DNA from: Leptospira perolatii
Lineage (GTDB): Bacteria; Spirochaetota; Leptospiria; Leptospirales; Leptospiraceae
Reading direction: 5' to 3'
NCBI RefSeq assembly: GCF_002811875.1
Contig: NZ_NPDZ01000005.1
Location: 124,001 to 188,000 of the forward strand
DNA: 64,000 nt
Shown: positions 16,720 to 26,364 of the stretch, one piece after another
Numbering within the stretch: the stretch's first letter is position 1
Layout: each line of letters begins with the position of its first letter
The notes under the pieces: generated by a model
What the model was told of the DNA's origin: nothing
Database searches by the model: none
What the model saw: the letters and a program-made list of their open reading frames with translations, nothing else
Translations under genes and position numbers: made by a program

Positions 16720-18783
16720 ATGAAAATCTCGAGATCGATCCTAGAGATTTGCTTTTCAGTCTATATTTGGATTTTATTAATTATTGATCCGTATCAGCCC
16801 TATTTGGTGTTTGATGCTTCGGGTTTTACTCTTACTTTCTTTTCTATCTTTTGTGTTGTGTATAGAAAGAAGATCGGTGGATTTTCCCAGCTAACTTTCT
16901 TGATAGCCTGCCTTTCGATGATGTTATACGCAAATGCGTATGGCATGATCCACTTGCCCGAATCGGGCGTGCCGAATCAAAAGGCATACCTAAAACTTGC
17001 GTACCTTTTCTTCTTTTCCTATTTTCTTTGGGAAGCACGCAAGGGAAGATCTAGAACTTATCTCGCAGCGATCGCAATTCTTTCGAGCCTTCACTTACTA
17101 ATTTCTTGGCTCTATATAGTTGATACTCTTCGATCACTTCCGCTATTTCTATTTCTACTACTTGTATTAAGTGAAGAGTTGGACTGGGTTCGTGAGTTCT
17201 TTTCTTCTTGGGTTTTCTTGCCTGCGATCAGCCTTGTACTTTCTTTTTGCTTTTCTTTTCAGACGGATAAAAGTGCTACGACGTCCCTTTATTTTGCTAC
17301 AGGAATTTTGGCGTACTTATTCGGCGACAGACTAAGAAGAAAGCAGGAGCAGTTTACAAGTATTCTATTAGTATTTTATACTTTTTTCTTATCTAGTGTA
17401 CTCGCTCTGGCGTTCTCTCAGATGAGGTTTCAAGAAGATAAATTTGCTTTTCCAACGAGTATCGGCAGTTTTCAAGTGAACACAATTGCACTTATCTCCG
17501 CGATGCATTTTCCTTTTCTAGTTCTATTGTTTTTGGATTCCAGAAAAATTAATAGGAAACTGTTTTACTTCATTCTGGGAATTTCTTCTCTTTTCGTTTT
17601 ATACATAACTCATTCCAGGGCTTCTCTTCTGAGTATTTTTATCGCCGGAGCAATATTTGTAACTCCTTGGAAGAATAATCCGGTGTTACTTTTGCTTTTA
17701 GGGAAAAATGCAGAAAAAAGAATTTTGCTTTGGGCACCGTTTGCGTTGTATATCGGACTTACGATATTAGGGGTCGTTTTCCTTTTGCTGATCGTAGGAG
17801 GGGAGCAGTTTACTTCGACTCAGACACTCATAGCAAGATTTCATATCTGGAAATTCTTAGTAGAACGAGTTTTTTCCTTTTCTTTCTGGACTGGCTTCGG
17901 TCCTGGGAATGATTTTGCGAGCGTGACTCTTCCTTTGGAGAATCTTTCTAAAGAAACGATTCAGCAAATTGCAGGTTACATGAGTTACGCAAAGAGCCCG
18001 CCTAATGCGCATAGTACTCCCATTCAGGTGTTTTATAATTTTGGAATGCTCGGGCTGGTGTCACTGAGTCTATTTTGGGCCAGATCTTTTTACCGATTTA
18101 TAAAGTATCCTTCCAATGCAAGGACATTGGTGGGGAGTCTCGGAATTATTACCTCTTTAGTGATCTTTTTGATCAAGGATACTATTGACTATACAATAGA
18201 CTATGCATGCATCTTTTATACCGCACTGTTATTTTTGGGTCTATTGGAAAAGAGTGATGTTCCCCTTAGCGAAGATCAAAAGTTAGAAATTGCTCCAAAG
18301 AATCGAGGAAAGCAAGTCACCGCGATGCTGTTATTTTCGGCGAGTTTAGTTTTTTCTCTGATATTTTCCCTAAATGGTCGCTCGAATGACAAGGCAGAGC
18401 AAATTTACAAAATCGATATACAATCGGATAATTACGGAAATCTAATATTTAAAAACGCGGGATATTTGGACGATCGGAAATTTCTGGACTTTCAAAACCA
18501 ATCATCCAAATTTAGATTTCTTCCTAGAACAGCAGAGTTTTCCTTTTTTTCCGGTGAGTTAAAGAGAATGCGTTCAAAGTCCAATAAGAATCAATTAGAA
18601 GAAAGCCAAGCGAGACAAGATTTGGAAGAATGTGTCAAGCGCGATCGGACTCATGTAGCTTGCAGATTTGGATTGGCCGAGTTATATTCTCGATCGGGAG
18701 ATGAAAGGGCGGAAGGGCTGCTAAAAGAGGCGAAATCCATGGATCCTTTTTCTCTCTACCGACCTTCCGAACAATTGCCTTAG
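16720..18783 (+). CDS. O-antigen polymerase/ligase-like membrane protein (Wzy/WaaL type)
   Basis: A 687-residue protein with about twelve hydrophobic helices over residues 1-550. The central part carries YITHSRASLLSIFIAG and, after a large periplasmic loop, PPNAHSTPIQVFYNFGMLG. These are the two Wzy_C-type landmarks of O-antigen ligases and polymerases. A soluble tail (about 565-687) ends in a TPR-like segment (CRFGLAELYSRSGDERAEGLLKEAKSMDP). It would polymerise or transfer lipid-linked glycan on the outer face of the inner membrane. The gene has a good AGAAGGG site 21 bases after the DprE1-like gene and probably belongs to the same transcript. Confidence 0.78.
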   Translation: MKISRSILEICFSVYIWILLIIDPYQPYLVFDASGFTLTFFSIFCVVYRKKIGGFSQLTFLIACLSMMLYANAYGMIHLPESGVPNQKAYLKLAYLFFFSYFLWEARKGRSRTYLAAIAILSSLHLLISWLYIVDTLRSLPLFLFLLLVLSEELDWVREFFSSWVFLPAISLVLSFCFSFQTDKSATTSLYFATGILAYLFGDRLRRKQEQFTSILLVFYTFFLSSVLALAFSQMRFQEDKFAFPTSIGSFQVNTIALISAMHFPFLVLLFLDSRKINRKLFYFILGISSLFVLYITHSRASLLSIFIAGAIFVTPWKNNPVLLLLLGKNAEKRILLWAPFALYIGLTILGVVFLLLIVGGEQFTSTQTLIARFHIWKFLVERVFSFSFWTGFGPGNDFASVTLPLENLSKETIQQIAGYMSYAKSPPNAHSTPIQVFYNFGMLGLVSLSLFWARSFYRFIKYPSNARTLVGSLGIITSLVIFLIKDTIDYTIDYACIFYTALLFLGLLEKSDVPLSEDQKLEIAPKNRGKQVTAMLLFSASLVFSLIFSLNGRSNDKAEQIYKIDIQSDNYGNLIFKNAGYLDDRKFLDFQNQSSKFRFLPRTAEFSFFSGELKRMRSKSNKNQLEESQARQDLEECVKRDRTHVACRFGLAELYSRSGDERAEGLLKEAKSMDPFSLYRPSEQLP

Positions 18784-18797
18784 CTTTAGGTCTGCGC

Positions 18798-20330
18798 TCA
18801 GGGCTTTTTTGCGGAAAATTCTAGATTCTCCAATAGATAAGCATCCGTACTAGTAAGTCCTTTATTCCGAAATACAAAGGACCGGGAAGGAATAGATTTA
18901 CCGGTTCTTGGTCGATCCTTAGGTAGAACTAAAGTGAACCTATTCCATCCTAATCGATGAATACCGGATAAAAGTGTGTCCCAATTTTCTAGATTAGAAA
19001 TATAGAATATATTTTTCCTGGGAAAAAAAGAACTTCCGGTAATCAGAACTTCCTGGCTGACTATGATTAGGTTCTGTTCTGAAAATTTTTCTATAACCTG
19101 AATCTCTTTTTTTACGGATTTCTTGAACTTGAGGTATAAGAAGTCATAAGTTAGCGTGCCTGTTAAGGATACGATGCAGAGAACAACGGCCATCCTTTTG
19201 TAAAAGATTCCTTTGGTTTCCCAAAGTATTTGCAAGCTTGCGATCGAATACAGCAACAGAATCGGACTAATCGTCTGCAAGAATCTCGGACCGAATAAAA
19301 TTCCCTGGTAAAAATTCGTAGAAGTAAAAAAGGAAAGTACAACGATAAAGATCCCGCTCGCAATGAGTACTTCGAGATGGGCAGAGTTTCGGTTTTTGCG
19401 AATCCAAAATGGAAGCAGGCAAAGTATCGGAAGCGAAAGGACTAACCCGAAAGACCCATTTCGATAAAAAAGAAATTCAAAAAGGTAAAGAAAGTGAGAA
19501 GCCAAATCGTAAGTTTCCGAGCTTGCAGATTGAAGGTACCATCTGGAGCCGAATATGCTTCCCACTATTTTCCAGTTGAGAAAGAATTGGAGTCCGACCA
19601 TGCAGGAAAACGTCGAGAAGGATGCGAATGTGCTTCTCCGAATTTTTTTTTCAAAAATGAGAGAGAAAAGCAACAGTGCAAAGTAAAATAGAATAAGTTC
19701 TTGTCGAAAGAAAGAGGCCCCACCGAAGGAAAACCCAGAGAGAGATTGTGAAAGGTAAGACTTGTCTTTCAAATGAAAGTAGAGTCCGAGCAGTATGAAA
19801 GAAATCGAAATTACTATTTCGAACAGGTCCGTTGCAAATAGAGAAAAAGGAGTTCCGAATATTAGTAAAATTAAATATACGATCCTGAATTTGTCTGTCA
19901 AGCGAACCGAGTCGCAAAGAGAATCGAGCACAAACAGGCAGGCTATTCCGAATAGAAGAGAAGTAAGGAAGCTGCCAAATTTTCCGAAGAGCAGAACCAA
20001 AGGAGCCTGGAGAAGTGAGTAGTAAAAAGGGAAAATATAGAAACACTTGCCTTGGTAAGCATGAGCCATTGCTCCGCCCTGTTCGATCGTGTAAGGCATG
20101 TATTGAAAATTCGGATCGAAACTCAGCCCCGGATAGACGCAAGAGAATGTTTCGAAATTCTGGGAGATTAGATCGTCTACCTGCTGGTATTTGATCGCTC
20201 CATCTCCTAAACTAATTCCACCTTGGTATTGGAATCCTAAAAATAGAAAGAGAAAGATCGTGCCCAATCCTACCCATCGGATTCTTTGATTGATTTTTTC
20301 CGAAAAAGAATCAGCCAAAGCACGAAACAT
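18798..20330 (-). CDS. GT-C-like membrane glycosyltransferase candidate
   Basis: A 510-residue polytopic membrane protein with an N-terminal helix (about 18-36) followed by SLGDGAIKYQQVDDLI, an acidic first-loop motif. The segment CVYPGLSFDPNFQYMPYT then resembles the loop of the protein at 13391-15055. About ten more helices follow, and a soluble C-terminus (about 390-510) contains short beta-like stretches. It is convergent with the Wzy-like gene (14-base gap) and divergent from the AftB-like gene. Lipid-linked sugar transfer is inferred from fold and neighbours. Confidence 0.68.
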   Translation of the reverse strand: MFRALADSFSEKINQRIRWVGLGTIFLFLFLGFQYQGGISLGDGAIKYQQVDDLISQNFETFSCVYPGLSFDPNFQYMPYTIEQGGAMAHAYQGKCFYIFPFYYSLLQAPLVLLFGKFGSFLTSLLFGIACLFVLDSLCDSVRLTDKFRIVYLILLIFGTPFSLFATDLFEIVISISFILLGLYFHLKDKSYLSQSLSGFSFGGASFFRQELILFYFALLLFSLIFEKKIRRSTFASFSTFSCMVGLQFFLNWKIVGSIFGSRWYLQSASSETYDLASHFLYLFEFLFYRNGSFGLVLSLPILCLLPFWIRKNRNSAHLEVLIASGIFIVVLSFFTSTNFYQGILFGPRFLQTISPILLLYSIASLQILWETKGIFYKRMAVVLCIVSLTGTLTYDFLYLKFKKSVKKEIQVIEKFSEQNLIIVSQEVLITGSSFFPRKNIFYISNLENWDTLLSGIHRLGWNRFTLVLPKDRPRTGKSIPSRSFVFRNKGLTSTDAYLLENLEFSAKKP

Positions 20331-20432
20331 TCAGGAAGGGTCTCCTGTACGTCGCAATGGTCAAGGAGAATCTACGACGATTCCATTCTGGATTATGGAT
20401 GACAATTGTAGAAGTTTTAGAAAGTTGGAAGC

Positions 20433-22109
20433 GTGAAATTTGAAGAGATTCTCCGGCCAATATTAAAAGCAAGCTCGTTCTTACGTCCCGTTGCACTGCC
20501 GTTCGGGTGCTTACTTCTGCTTTATGTAGTCCTTGCAAATTCTTGGGTGGGAGAAGATTCGTACATTACTCTAAGAACCGTAGACAATTTTTTGAACGGA
20601 AATGGTCTACGCTGGAACTTGCACGAAAGAGTGCAGGCCTATACTCATCCTCTTTGGATGTTCCTGATTTCCGGATTCGGTTTTTTTCACATCCCGCTCT
20701 ATTACTCCACTCTTATCGCTTCCTGGATTTGCGTCTTTGGAGCGATTTGGTTTTTAATAAAAGAGCAAGCGAATTTACGCATCGAAGAATTCGACCAAAA
20801 AGTAAGTTCAGCATTCCTACTGTTATTTTTAGTAGGTTCCAGAGCGTTCATCGATTATTCCACTTCTGGTTTGGAGAATCCTCTCAGCTATTTGCTCCTA
20901 GCCTTGCTCGTAAGGGAAGGGAATCGGACGGTTTCAGATGCGAGCCCAATCCAACTCATGCGCTTTTTTTTCGTGATATCAATGGCCTACCTGAATCGGC
21001 AGGATACGGTCTTGTTCGCTGTACCTTATTTTCTGTACATCCTTTACAAGAATGCAAACAGGCAGTTTCTACCTAGATTGCTGTGGACAGGATTCTTGGG
21101 AGGATTGCCGATTTTTCTTTGGACCGCTTTTTCTCTCCTCTATTACGGATATCCGGTGCCTAACACTGCATATGCGAAGTTGAATACGGATATTTCTTCC
21201 CTGGACTTGCTTTTCCAGGGACTGCAATATCTAAAAAATACTCTTCTTTGGGATCCGGTAACTGCGATCGGGATTGTTTTGCCTTTGGGACTGCATTTCT
21301 GGGAAAAAAGGAAATTCGATCCTCAATTTACCTTACCGTTTATAGGAGCGATTTCTTACGTAATCTATACCGCGAAGATAGGTGGTGACTTTATGTCCGG
21401 CCGTTTTTTGGCGGCACCATTTTTTGTTTCTGTGCTGATTTTGTCCAGGTATCAGTACAAACAATTTCCCTATATTGTAGGTTTGCTTTTTTTAATATTC
21501 GGTCTTTTCAATCCTAGATCCAATTTGTATACCACACCTGATTATCGTAGGCACAGGTATGACGGGCATATCGTGGATGAAAAAGGCAGTTATATCCAAA
21601 ATTCGAATTTCTTTCGATCGCTTTCCGTAAAAGAATTTCCGGACCATGGATGGGCGGAGATCGGAAGAAAATACAAGAAAGATATATCTCTTGCGACTTC
21701 CAAGTCAAACACCTGCATTACTTTGAATGTAGGATACTTCGGCTTCTTTTCCGGTTCAGACAAAAGGATCATCGACATTTATGCGTTAACAGATCCGCTC
21801 CTGAGCAAATTACCCACGAGCAAACCTTGGAGGATCGGACACTTTGGTAGAAATATTCCGGAAGGATATTTTGAATCTGTAAAATCCGGAGAAAATAAGA
21901 TCCAAGACCCAGATCTGAAAGAATATTATGAAAAATTGAAGAAAATTACAGAATCGGAAGATCTGTTAGCAAAGGATCGCCTACTTGCGATCTGGCGGGA
22001 AAACCTGGGAGAGAACCGAAAACTGGTAGATTCTTACGCAGGTAAATTGGATCCGAATTGGAAAATCGTACCGAAGGGTACCGGATGTGGTCTCGGGCCA
22101 GGTTTTTAA
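20433..22109 (+). CDS. AftB-like GT-C membrane glycosyltransferase candidate
   Basis: A 558-residue protein starting at GTG with an N-terminal helix, then VGEDSYITLRTVDNFLNGNGLRWN and VQAYTHPLWMFLI. That pattern (D-x-[FY]-I-x-x-R near an N-G-x-G-L-x-W-N and Y-T-[HN]-x-L-W block) is shared with AftB-type arabinofuranosyltransferases and related GT-C proteins, which use polyprenyl-phosphate sugars. About ten helices follow, and a periplasmic C-terminal domain lies at about 360-558. Together with DprE1- and DprE2-like genes nearby it points to transfer of arabinose or a similar pentose. Family placement is from memory of motifs. Confidence 0.7.
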   Translation: MKFEEILRPILKASSFLRPVALPFGCLLLLYVVLANSWVGEDSYITLRTVDNFLNGNGLRWNLHERVQAYTHPLWMFLISGFGFFHIPLYYSTLIASWICVFGAIWFLIKEQANLRIEEFDQKVSSAFLLLFLVGSRAFIDYSTSGLENPLSYLLLALLVREGNRTVSDASPIQLMRFFFVISMAYLNRQDTVLFAVPYFLYILYKNANRQFLPRLLWTGFLGGLPIFLWTAFSLLYYGYPVPNTAYAKLNTDISSLDLLFQGLQYLKNTLLWDPVTAIGIVLPLGLHFWEKRKFDPQFTLPFIGAISYVIYTAKIGGDFMSGRFLAAPFFVSVLILSRYQYKQFPYIVGLLFLIFGLFNPRSNLYTTPDYRRHRYDGHIVDEKGSYIQNSNFFRSLSVKEFPDHGWAEIGRKYKKDISLATSKSNTCITLNVGYFGFFSGSDKRIIDIYALTDPLLSKLPTSKPWRIGHFGRNIPEGYFESVKSGENKIQDPDLKEYYEKLKKITESEDLLAKDRLLAIWRENLGENRKLVDSYAGKLDPNWKIVPKGTGCGLGPGF

Positions 22110-22220
22110 GAGATTTCAATTTTTCTAATCCTTAGTACGTAGTAAAACCAGCTCATTCGGAACGAAACCTCTGTAGATTCTTCTAATTTCCTTGATCCGG
22201 AAAACACCCAATTCATCCTA

Positions 22221-23519
22221 GTGGATATGGATATGAGTCCGGTCCGGAATTTTTGGACCGAAGCGCAGTGGAAGGAATGGTTTGCAAAGGGAGAGTTACT
22301 TCCTTTTTTCCAACCCATCCTTTCAGTAGAAACTGATTCCATTTATGGCTACGAAGCATTAGGCAGGTTCAAAGACTTTGAAGGCAGAATTCATAGTTTG
22401 GGATCCTTCTTTGTGTCGGAACTTCCATCTCACTCCACTCAGGATGAGAGAAAATCTTTCCGAGAATTCAAACGAATCGTAGATAGGGAAATCCGGCGCA
22501 AAGCTCTGGAGATGATGGCGAATAGCACCGTCGTAGGCGCAGACACAAAGATTTTCCTAAATATTTCTCCGTCTTTCATGATGGATTACCTCGAGTATTT
22601 CGCACACGAAGAACCTTTTACATTGAGATCCGCAAAAGAACTCGGGCTCAATCAGAATAGGGTGGTGATCGAAATCGTAGAGGAACATTTTTCCGGTGAG
22701 ATCGACCAATTGAAGCCACTCATCAATTTGTACAAGCAAGAGGGATTTATTATCGCAATTGACGATCTGGGCGCGGGCTCCTCCAATTTGGACAGAATCG
22801 GTGCCTTTCATCCCGGAATCATAAAAGTGGATCTTAGATTGATTCGAAGTTCTGTTTCCTCTAGAAATCACCAAGAAATCCTTTTCACTCTTTCTAGAAT
22901 GGCAGAAAGCCTAGGATGCCATTTACTATTCGAAGGAATTGAAACCGAAACCGAGCTTTACAATGCCTTAAGCTACGGAGCAAGATACTTGCAGGGATTC
23001 TATTTTGCGGAACCTTCCTTTTATCTTAGCGACAAATCCAAATTGAACGTCCGATTTTCTCAGCTCCATGAGCTTTTCTTTAATTATAAAAAATACCAGG
23101 TACTTCGTCGGATTCGCAAAGAAAAGGAATTGGAGGATCGATTAGAATCTTCCGGAATCGAGGTTTGGGGAGAAGGGGATAGAACAAAGGTCACAGTTCG
23201 AAATCCTCAACTGCTACGAGAATCCGTGGTTCGAATCTATACTACAAACACAGAAGGTCGCCAGCTCTGTCCAAATTACACGAGTTTGGCGAATGGCGAG
23301 TTTGACGAAGATCCTTCATTCATAGGAAGAAACTGGTGTTGGAGACCGTACTTCCTGGACCAATTCTATAAAAACGAAAAGGATCCGTCCGGAAATTGGA
23401 TCGGAAGTACTCCATATTTCGATTTGGAGAGTCGCACTCTTCTAATTACTTACTCAAAGAAGTTATCTTCTCAACACGTACTGTTCGTAGATGTAAAGAT
23501 GTGGGATTATCCGGAGTGA
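22221..23519 (+). CDS. EAL-domain c-di-GMP phosphodiesterase
   Basis: A 432-residue cytosolic protein. The EAL domain (about residues 25-275) keeps the key signatures: QPILSVE, Y-EALGRF, LNISPSFM, VVIEIVEEHF, AIDDLGAGSSNLDRI with the metal-binding DD pair, IIKVDLRLI, LFEGIETETEL and YLQGFYFAEP. The protein therefore looks catalytically competent for hydrolysing c-di-GMP to pGpG. The C-terminal 130 residues (VVRIYTTNTEGRQLCPNYT through WCWRPYFLDQF and LLITYSKKL) resemble the YkuI-type EAL-associated domain, a PAS/Cache-like fold, and probably regulate activity. It is convergent with a PilZ-like gene. Confidence 0.88.
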   Translation: MDMDMSPVRNFWTEAQWKEWFAKGELLPFFQPILSVETDSIYGYEALGRFKDFEGRIHSLGSFFVSELPSHSTQDERKSFREFKRIVDREIRRKALEMMANSTVVGADTKIFLNISPSFMMDYLEYFAHEEPFTLRSAKELGLNQNRVVIEIVEEHFSGEIDQLKPLINLYKQEGFIIAIDDLGAGSSNLDRIGAFHPGIIKVDLRLIRSSVSSRNHQEILFTLSRMAESLGCHLLFEGIETETELYNALSYGARYLQGFYFAEPSFYLSDKSKLNVRFSQLHELFFNYKKYQVLRRIRKEKELEDRLESSGIEVWGEGDRTKVTVRNPQLLRESVVRIYTTNTEGRQLCPNYTSLANGEFDEDPSFIGRNWCWRPYFLDQFYKNEKDPSGNWIGSTPYFDLESRTLLITYSKKLSSQHVLFVDVKMWDYPE

Positions 23520-23530
23520 GGAAAGATGAT

Positions 23531-24736
23531 TTACGAAGTCTTAATTCCGGCATCTCCAAGTAAACGAGTCACATTGTCCATGTAACGCTTTTTCTCTCCA
23601 GGTCTAGAAGAGTTTCCTTCTAAAGACAATCCGATATACAGATTATTGTCCGCGTCCTTTGCTACGGATCGTATCACCCCGTACGCAGTCAAAGGTGCTT
23701 GCAGTTTAAAGAAAATATCGAAAGTAAATCCGATTCGCTTCGGTAATTCTGTCATCAATTCCGGATGATTAATTTTGATTCTTAACCCGCCGGTGGAAAG
23801 ATCCAGAACCGGAAATCTTTCTTTTACTAACATAGTGTTCGATTCTCGAATTCGATCCACCATTTCAAACGTAAGAGTCTTGATTTCCATTACTTCGGTC
23901 ATATCGATTTCTCTAGTGCGGGTTTGCGCGTGCACATACCCGATCGGAATCGCTTGCTCGTCGTGGTTGACATAGATGATCGGAACGATCAGCTCTGATT
24001 TGATTTTTTGGTTCGCGTATTCTACGATCTTGCGACGTACATCTTCCTCGTCTCCACCAATTTCATGAAAGTAATCGATATAGCCATCTTTGTCTGGAGG
24101 ATTGTAACTCGTAGGTTTTTGTGTATTAGGAATATATAATATTTTTCCGGTCTTTTTCACGAGGTCGAATTTATCACCGATGCTACGGAAAATATCTACC
24201 TTGAGAAGATCGAATTTTGGCTTTAGCTTGGTTTCGTAGTCGGCAAAGTTTACTTTTACTGAGGTAGGGATATTGAAGGAGTTCGCATCAATAGTAGTAC
24301 GGCTCGTCCGAAGATTGGTGATCCAAACGCTTCCGTCCGGAGGTTTGATTCTGGGGAATTTGCGGTCCTTGCTCGCGATAGATACGGATTCTACGCTCAA
24401 AATGTACTGCATGTTTCCCTTTTCTTCTAGGACCTTGCATTCCAATTCTACGTACCGAGCGAGAAGCTTGTACAAAACAACTGTTGTGTGAAGCGTCCAC
24501 AAGTCCGGTTTATGGGCTTGGACTAGGATTTTTTTAGCGTCATTGCTGACGGAAAGTAGTTCGACTGAATCATTAAATTCAGTGTCTCGGATCAAAAGTT
24601 CCGTTTTGACTAGGAATTTGCCGATGATATGTAATTTTTTTTGAGGTTCGGAAATGATCTCTCGGTCTCTTTTTTTTCTTTCGACCTTTTCCATTAATTT
24701 CCCGGCAGGCGGGGGTGGAAATTCTCTTGATTCCAT
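23531..24736 (-). CDS. DUF1577-type protein with PilZ-like C-terminal domain
   Basis: A 401-residue cytosolic protein resembling the Leptospira DUF1577 group. The N-terminal part (about 30-200) is beta-rich and includes RKFPR, an RxxxR-like motif. The C-terminal part (about 290-400) has [17 protein letters not shown], the D-x-S-x-x-G motif of PilZ c-di-GMP receptors. A short poly-basic stretch ([10 protein letters not shown]) lies near the N-terminus. The two PilZ half-motifs are not clearly in one domain, so c-di-GMP binding is possible but unproven. Its stop lies 11 bases from that of the EAL gene, and it is divergent from guaB with only 39 bases between the starts. Confidence 0.72.
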   Translation of the reverse strand: MESREFPPPPAGKLMEKVERKKRDREIISEPQKKLHIIGKFLVKTELLIRDTEFNDSVELLSVSNDAKKILVQAHKPDLWTLHTTVVLYKLLARYVELECKVLEEKGNMQYILSVESVSIASKDRKFPRIKPPDGSVWITNLRTSRTTIDANSFNIPTSVKVNFADYETKLKPKFDLLKVDIFRSIGDKFDLVKKTGKILYIPNTQKPTSYNPPDKDGYIDYFHEIGGDEEDVRRKIVEYANQKIKSELIVPIIYVNHDEQAIPIGYVHAQTRTREIDMTEVMEIKTLTFEMVDRIRESNTMLVKERFPVLDLSTGGLRIKINHPELMTELPKRIGFTFDIFFKLQAPLTAYGVIRSVAKDADNNLYIGLSLEGNSSRPGEKKRYMDNVTRLLGDAGIKTS

Positions 24737-24775
24737 TCTTTGGCTTCGTTTTGATGTAATAGGTAAGGTACACTA

Positions 24776-26302
24776 ATGTCAAATCAATCTTACCGCGACT
24801 CTCAATTTTTAGACGGCCTATCCGGCGAAGAACTCTTCAAAATGCAAATCGGGCTTACTTACCGGGACTTTTTGGTCCTGCCCGGTTTTATCGACTTTCA
24901 CCCATCCGAAGTAGATTTAGAAACAAGGCTTACGAAGAAAATTCGACTCAAAAGACCCTTTGTAAGTTCCCCTATGGACACAGTCACTGAATCAGCGATG
25001 GCGATTGCCCAGGCGCTGATGGGTGGAATCGGAATTATTCATTATAATAATACGATTGAGCAACAGGTTTCAGAAGTTACGAAAGTAAAGCGCTTTGAGA
25101 ACGGTTTCATTACCGATCCAGTGGTTTTGGGTCCTAAACACACAATCCGAGATCTGGATCGAATTAAAGAAACCCAGGGCTTTACCGGGATTCCGATTAC
25201 ACAGGATGGTACACGAAATTCCAAACTTATCGGAATTGTGACAAACAGGGACATAGATTTCGAAAGAGATCGTGAGATTCCGATCGAGAAAGTGATGACG
25301 ACCGAAGTAATTACCGGAAAGGCCGGAATCACTTTGAAGGAAGCGAACGATATCATTAAAAGAGAAAAGATCGGAAAGCTTCCGATCGTGGATGGCTCCG
25401 GAAAGCTAGTATCTCTTGTGAGTAGATCCGACCTGAAAAAGAACAAAGATTTTCCAGATTCCTCTAAGGATGAAAACAAGCGGCTTAGATGTGGTGCTGC
25501 GGTTTCCACTTTGCCAGAGTCTAGAGATAGAGTGGCGGCCTTGTACGAGGCCGGCGCGGATGTAATCATCATCGATTCTGCTCAGGGAAATTCTCTCTAT
25601 CAAATCGAGATGCTCCAGTTTATTAAGAAGAACTTCCCGAACTTGGAAGCAATCGGCGGGAACGTAGTGACCCGCGCACAGGCGGAGAATTTGATCAAGG
25701 CTGGAGCAGACGGTCTTAGAATCGGAATGGGCCCAGGCTCTATTTGTATTACTCAGGATACTATGGCAGTAGGTAGAGCCCAGGCGACTGCGGTTTACCA
25801 AACGTCCCAACACGCGGCAAAATACGATGTTCCCGTGATTGCAGATGGAGGAATTTCCAATATAGGCGATATCGCGAATGCCTTGGCAATCGGGGCTTCC
25901 GCCTGTATGATGGGCTTTATGTTTGCGGGAACCTCCGAAGCCCCGGGCGAGTATTTTTATGAAAATGGAATTCGTCTTAAAAAGTATAGGGGAATGGCCA
26001 GCATAGAGGCGATGATGGCCGGAGGGGACAAAAGATACTTTAATGAGGGGCAAAAGGTAAAAGTCGCTCAGGGAGTAAGCGGTTCCGTCGTAGACAGGGG
26101 ATCTATCCTGAATTTTATTCCCTATTTAACTCAGGGACTTAGATTATCTTTTCAGGACATGGGATACAAAACAATTCACGAGCTACATACTGCGCTAAAG
26201 GAAGGAGTACTTCGATTCGAAAGACGGAGTGAATCCGCACAGGCTCAGGGTTCGGTGCATAGCTTGTATTCTTACAGCGCCCCTAGTTTGAGAGGGGAAT
26301 AA
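24776..26302 (+). CDS. guaB: IMP dehydrogenase
   Basis: A 508-residue IMPDH that oxidises IMP to XMP, the rate-limiting step to GMP. The catalytic barrel is split by a CBS pair (about residues 112-228, [12 protein letters not shown]...[18 protein letters not shown]). Core motifs are [11 protein letters not shown], the NAD site around [36 protein letters not shown], the catalytic loop [11 protein letters not shown] with C324, and the [10 protein letters not shown] flap region. Length and order are typical. An AGGTAAGG-type binding site precedes the ATG. A palindromic stem-loop follows at 26311-26343. Confidence 0.97.
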   Translation: MSNQSYRDSQFLDGLSGEELFKMQIGLTYRDFLVLPGFIDFHPSEVDLETRLTKKIRLKRPFVSSPMDTVTESAMAIAQALMGGIGIIHYNNTIEQQVSEVTKVKRFENGFITDPVVLGPKHTIRDLDRIKETQGFTGIPITQDGTRNSKLIGIVTNRDIDFERDREIPIEKVMTTEVITGKAGITLKEANDIIKREKIGKLPIVDGSGKLVSLVSRSDLKKNKDFPDSSKDENKRLRCGAAVSTLPESRDRVAALYEAGADVIIIDSAQGNSLYQIEMLQFIKKNFPNLEAIGGNVVTRAQAENLIKAGADGLRIGMGPGSICITQDTMAVGRAQATAVYQTSQHAAKYDVPVIADGGISNIGDIANALAIGASACMMGFMFAGTSEAPGEYFYENGIRLKKYRGMASIEAMMAGGDKRYFNEGQKVKVAQGVSGSVVDRGSILNFIPYLTQGLRLSFQDMGYKTIHELHTALKEGVLRFERRSESAQAQGSVHSLYSYSAPSLRGE

Positions 26303-26310
26303 ATAAATAC

Positions 26311-26343
26311 GGGAGCAGTTTCCGAATTTCGGAAATTTCTCCC
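26311..26343 (+). repeat. Stem-loop between guaB and LolA-like gene
   Basis: A perfect 17-base palindrome TTTCCGAATTTCGGAAA (26319-26335) sits inside an outer GGGAG/CTCCC stem (26311-26315, 26339-26343). No T-run follows. It could mark a processing or partial termination point between guaB and the next gene. Confidence 0.55.
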
Positions 26344-26364
26344 AAAAGAACGAGGTCTTAGGGT

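Noticed and set aside
18784..18830. Possible terminator with a T-run between the convergent Wzy-like and GT-C genes
   Set aside because: The stem depends on several G-U pairs and the T-run is inside the opposite gene, so support is too weak.
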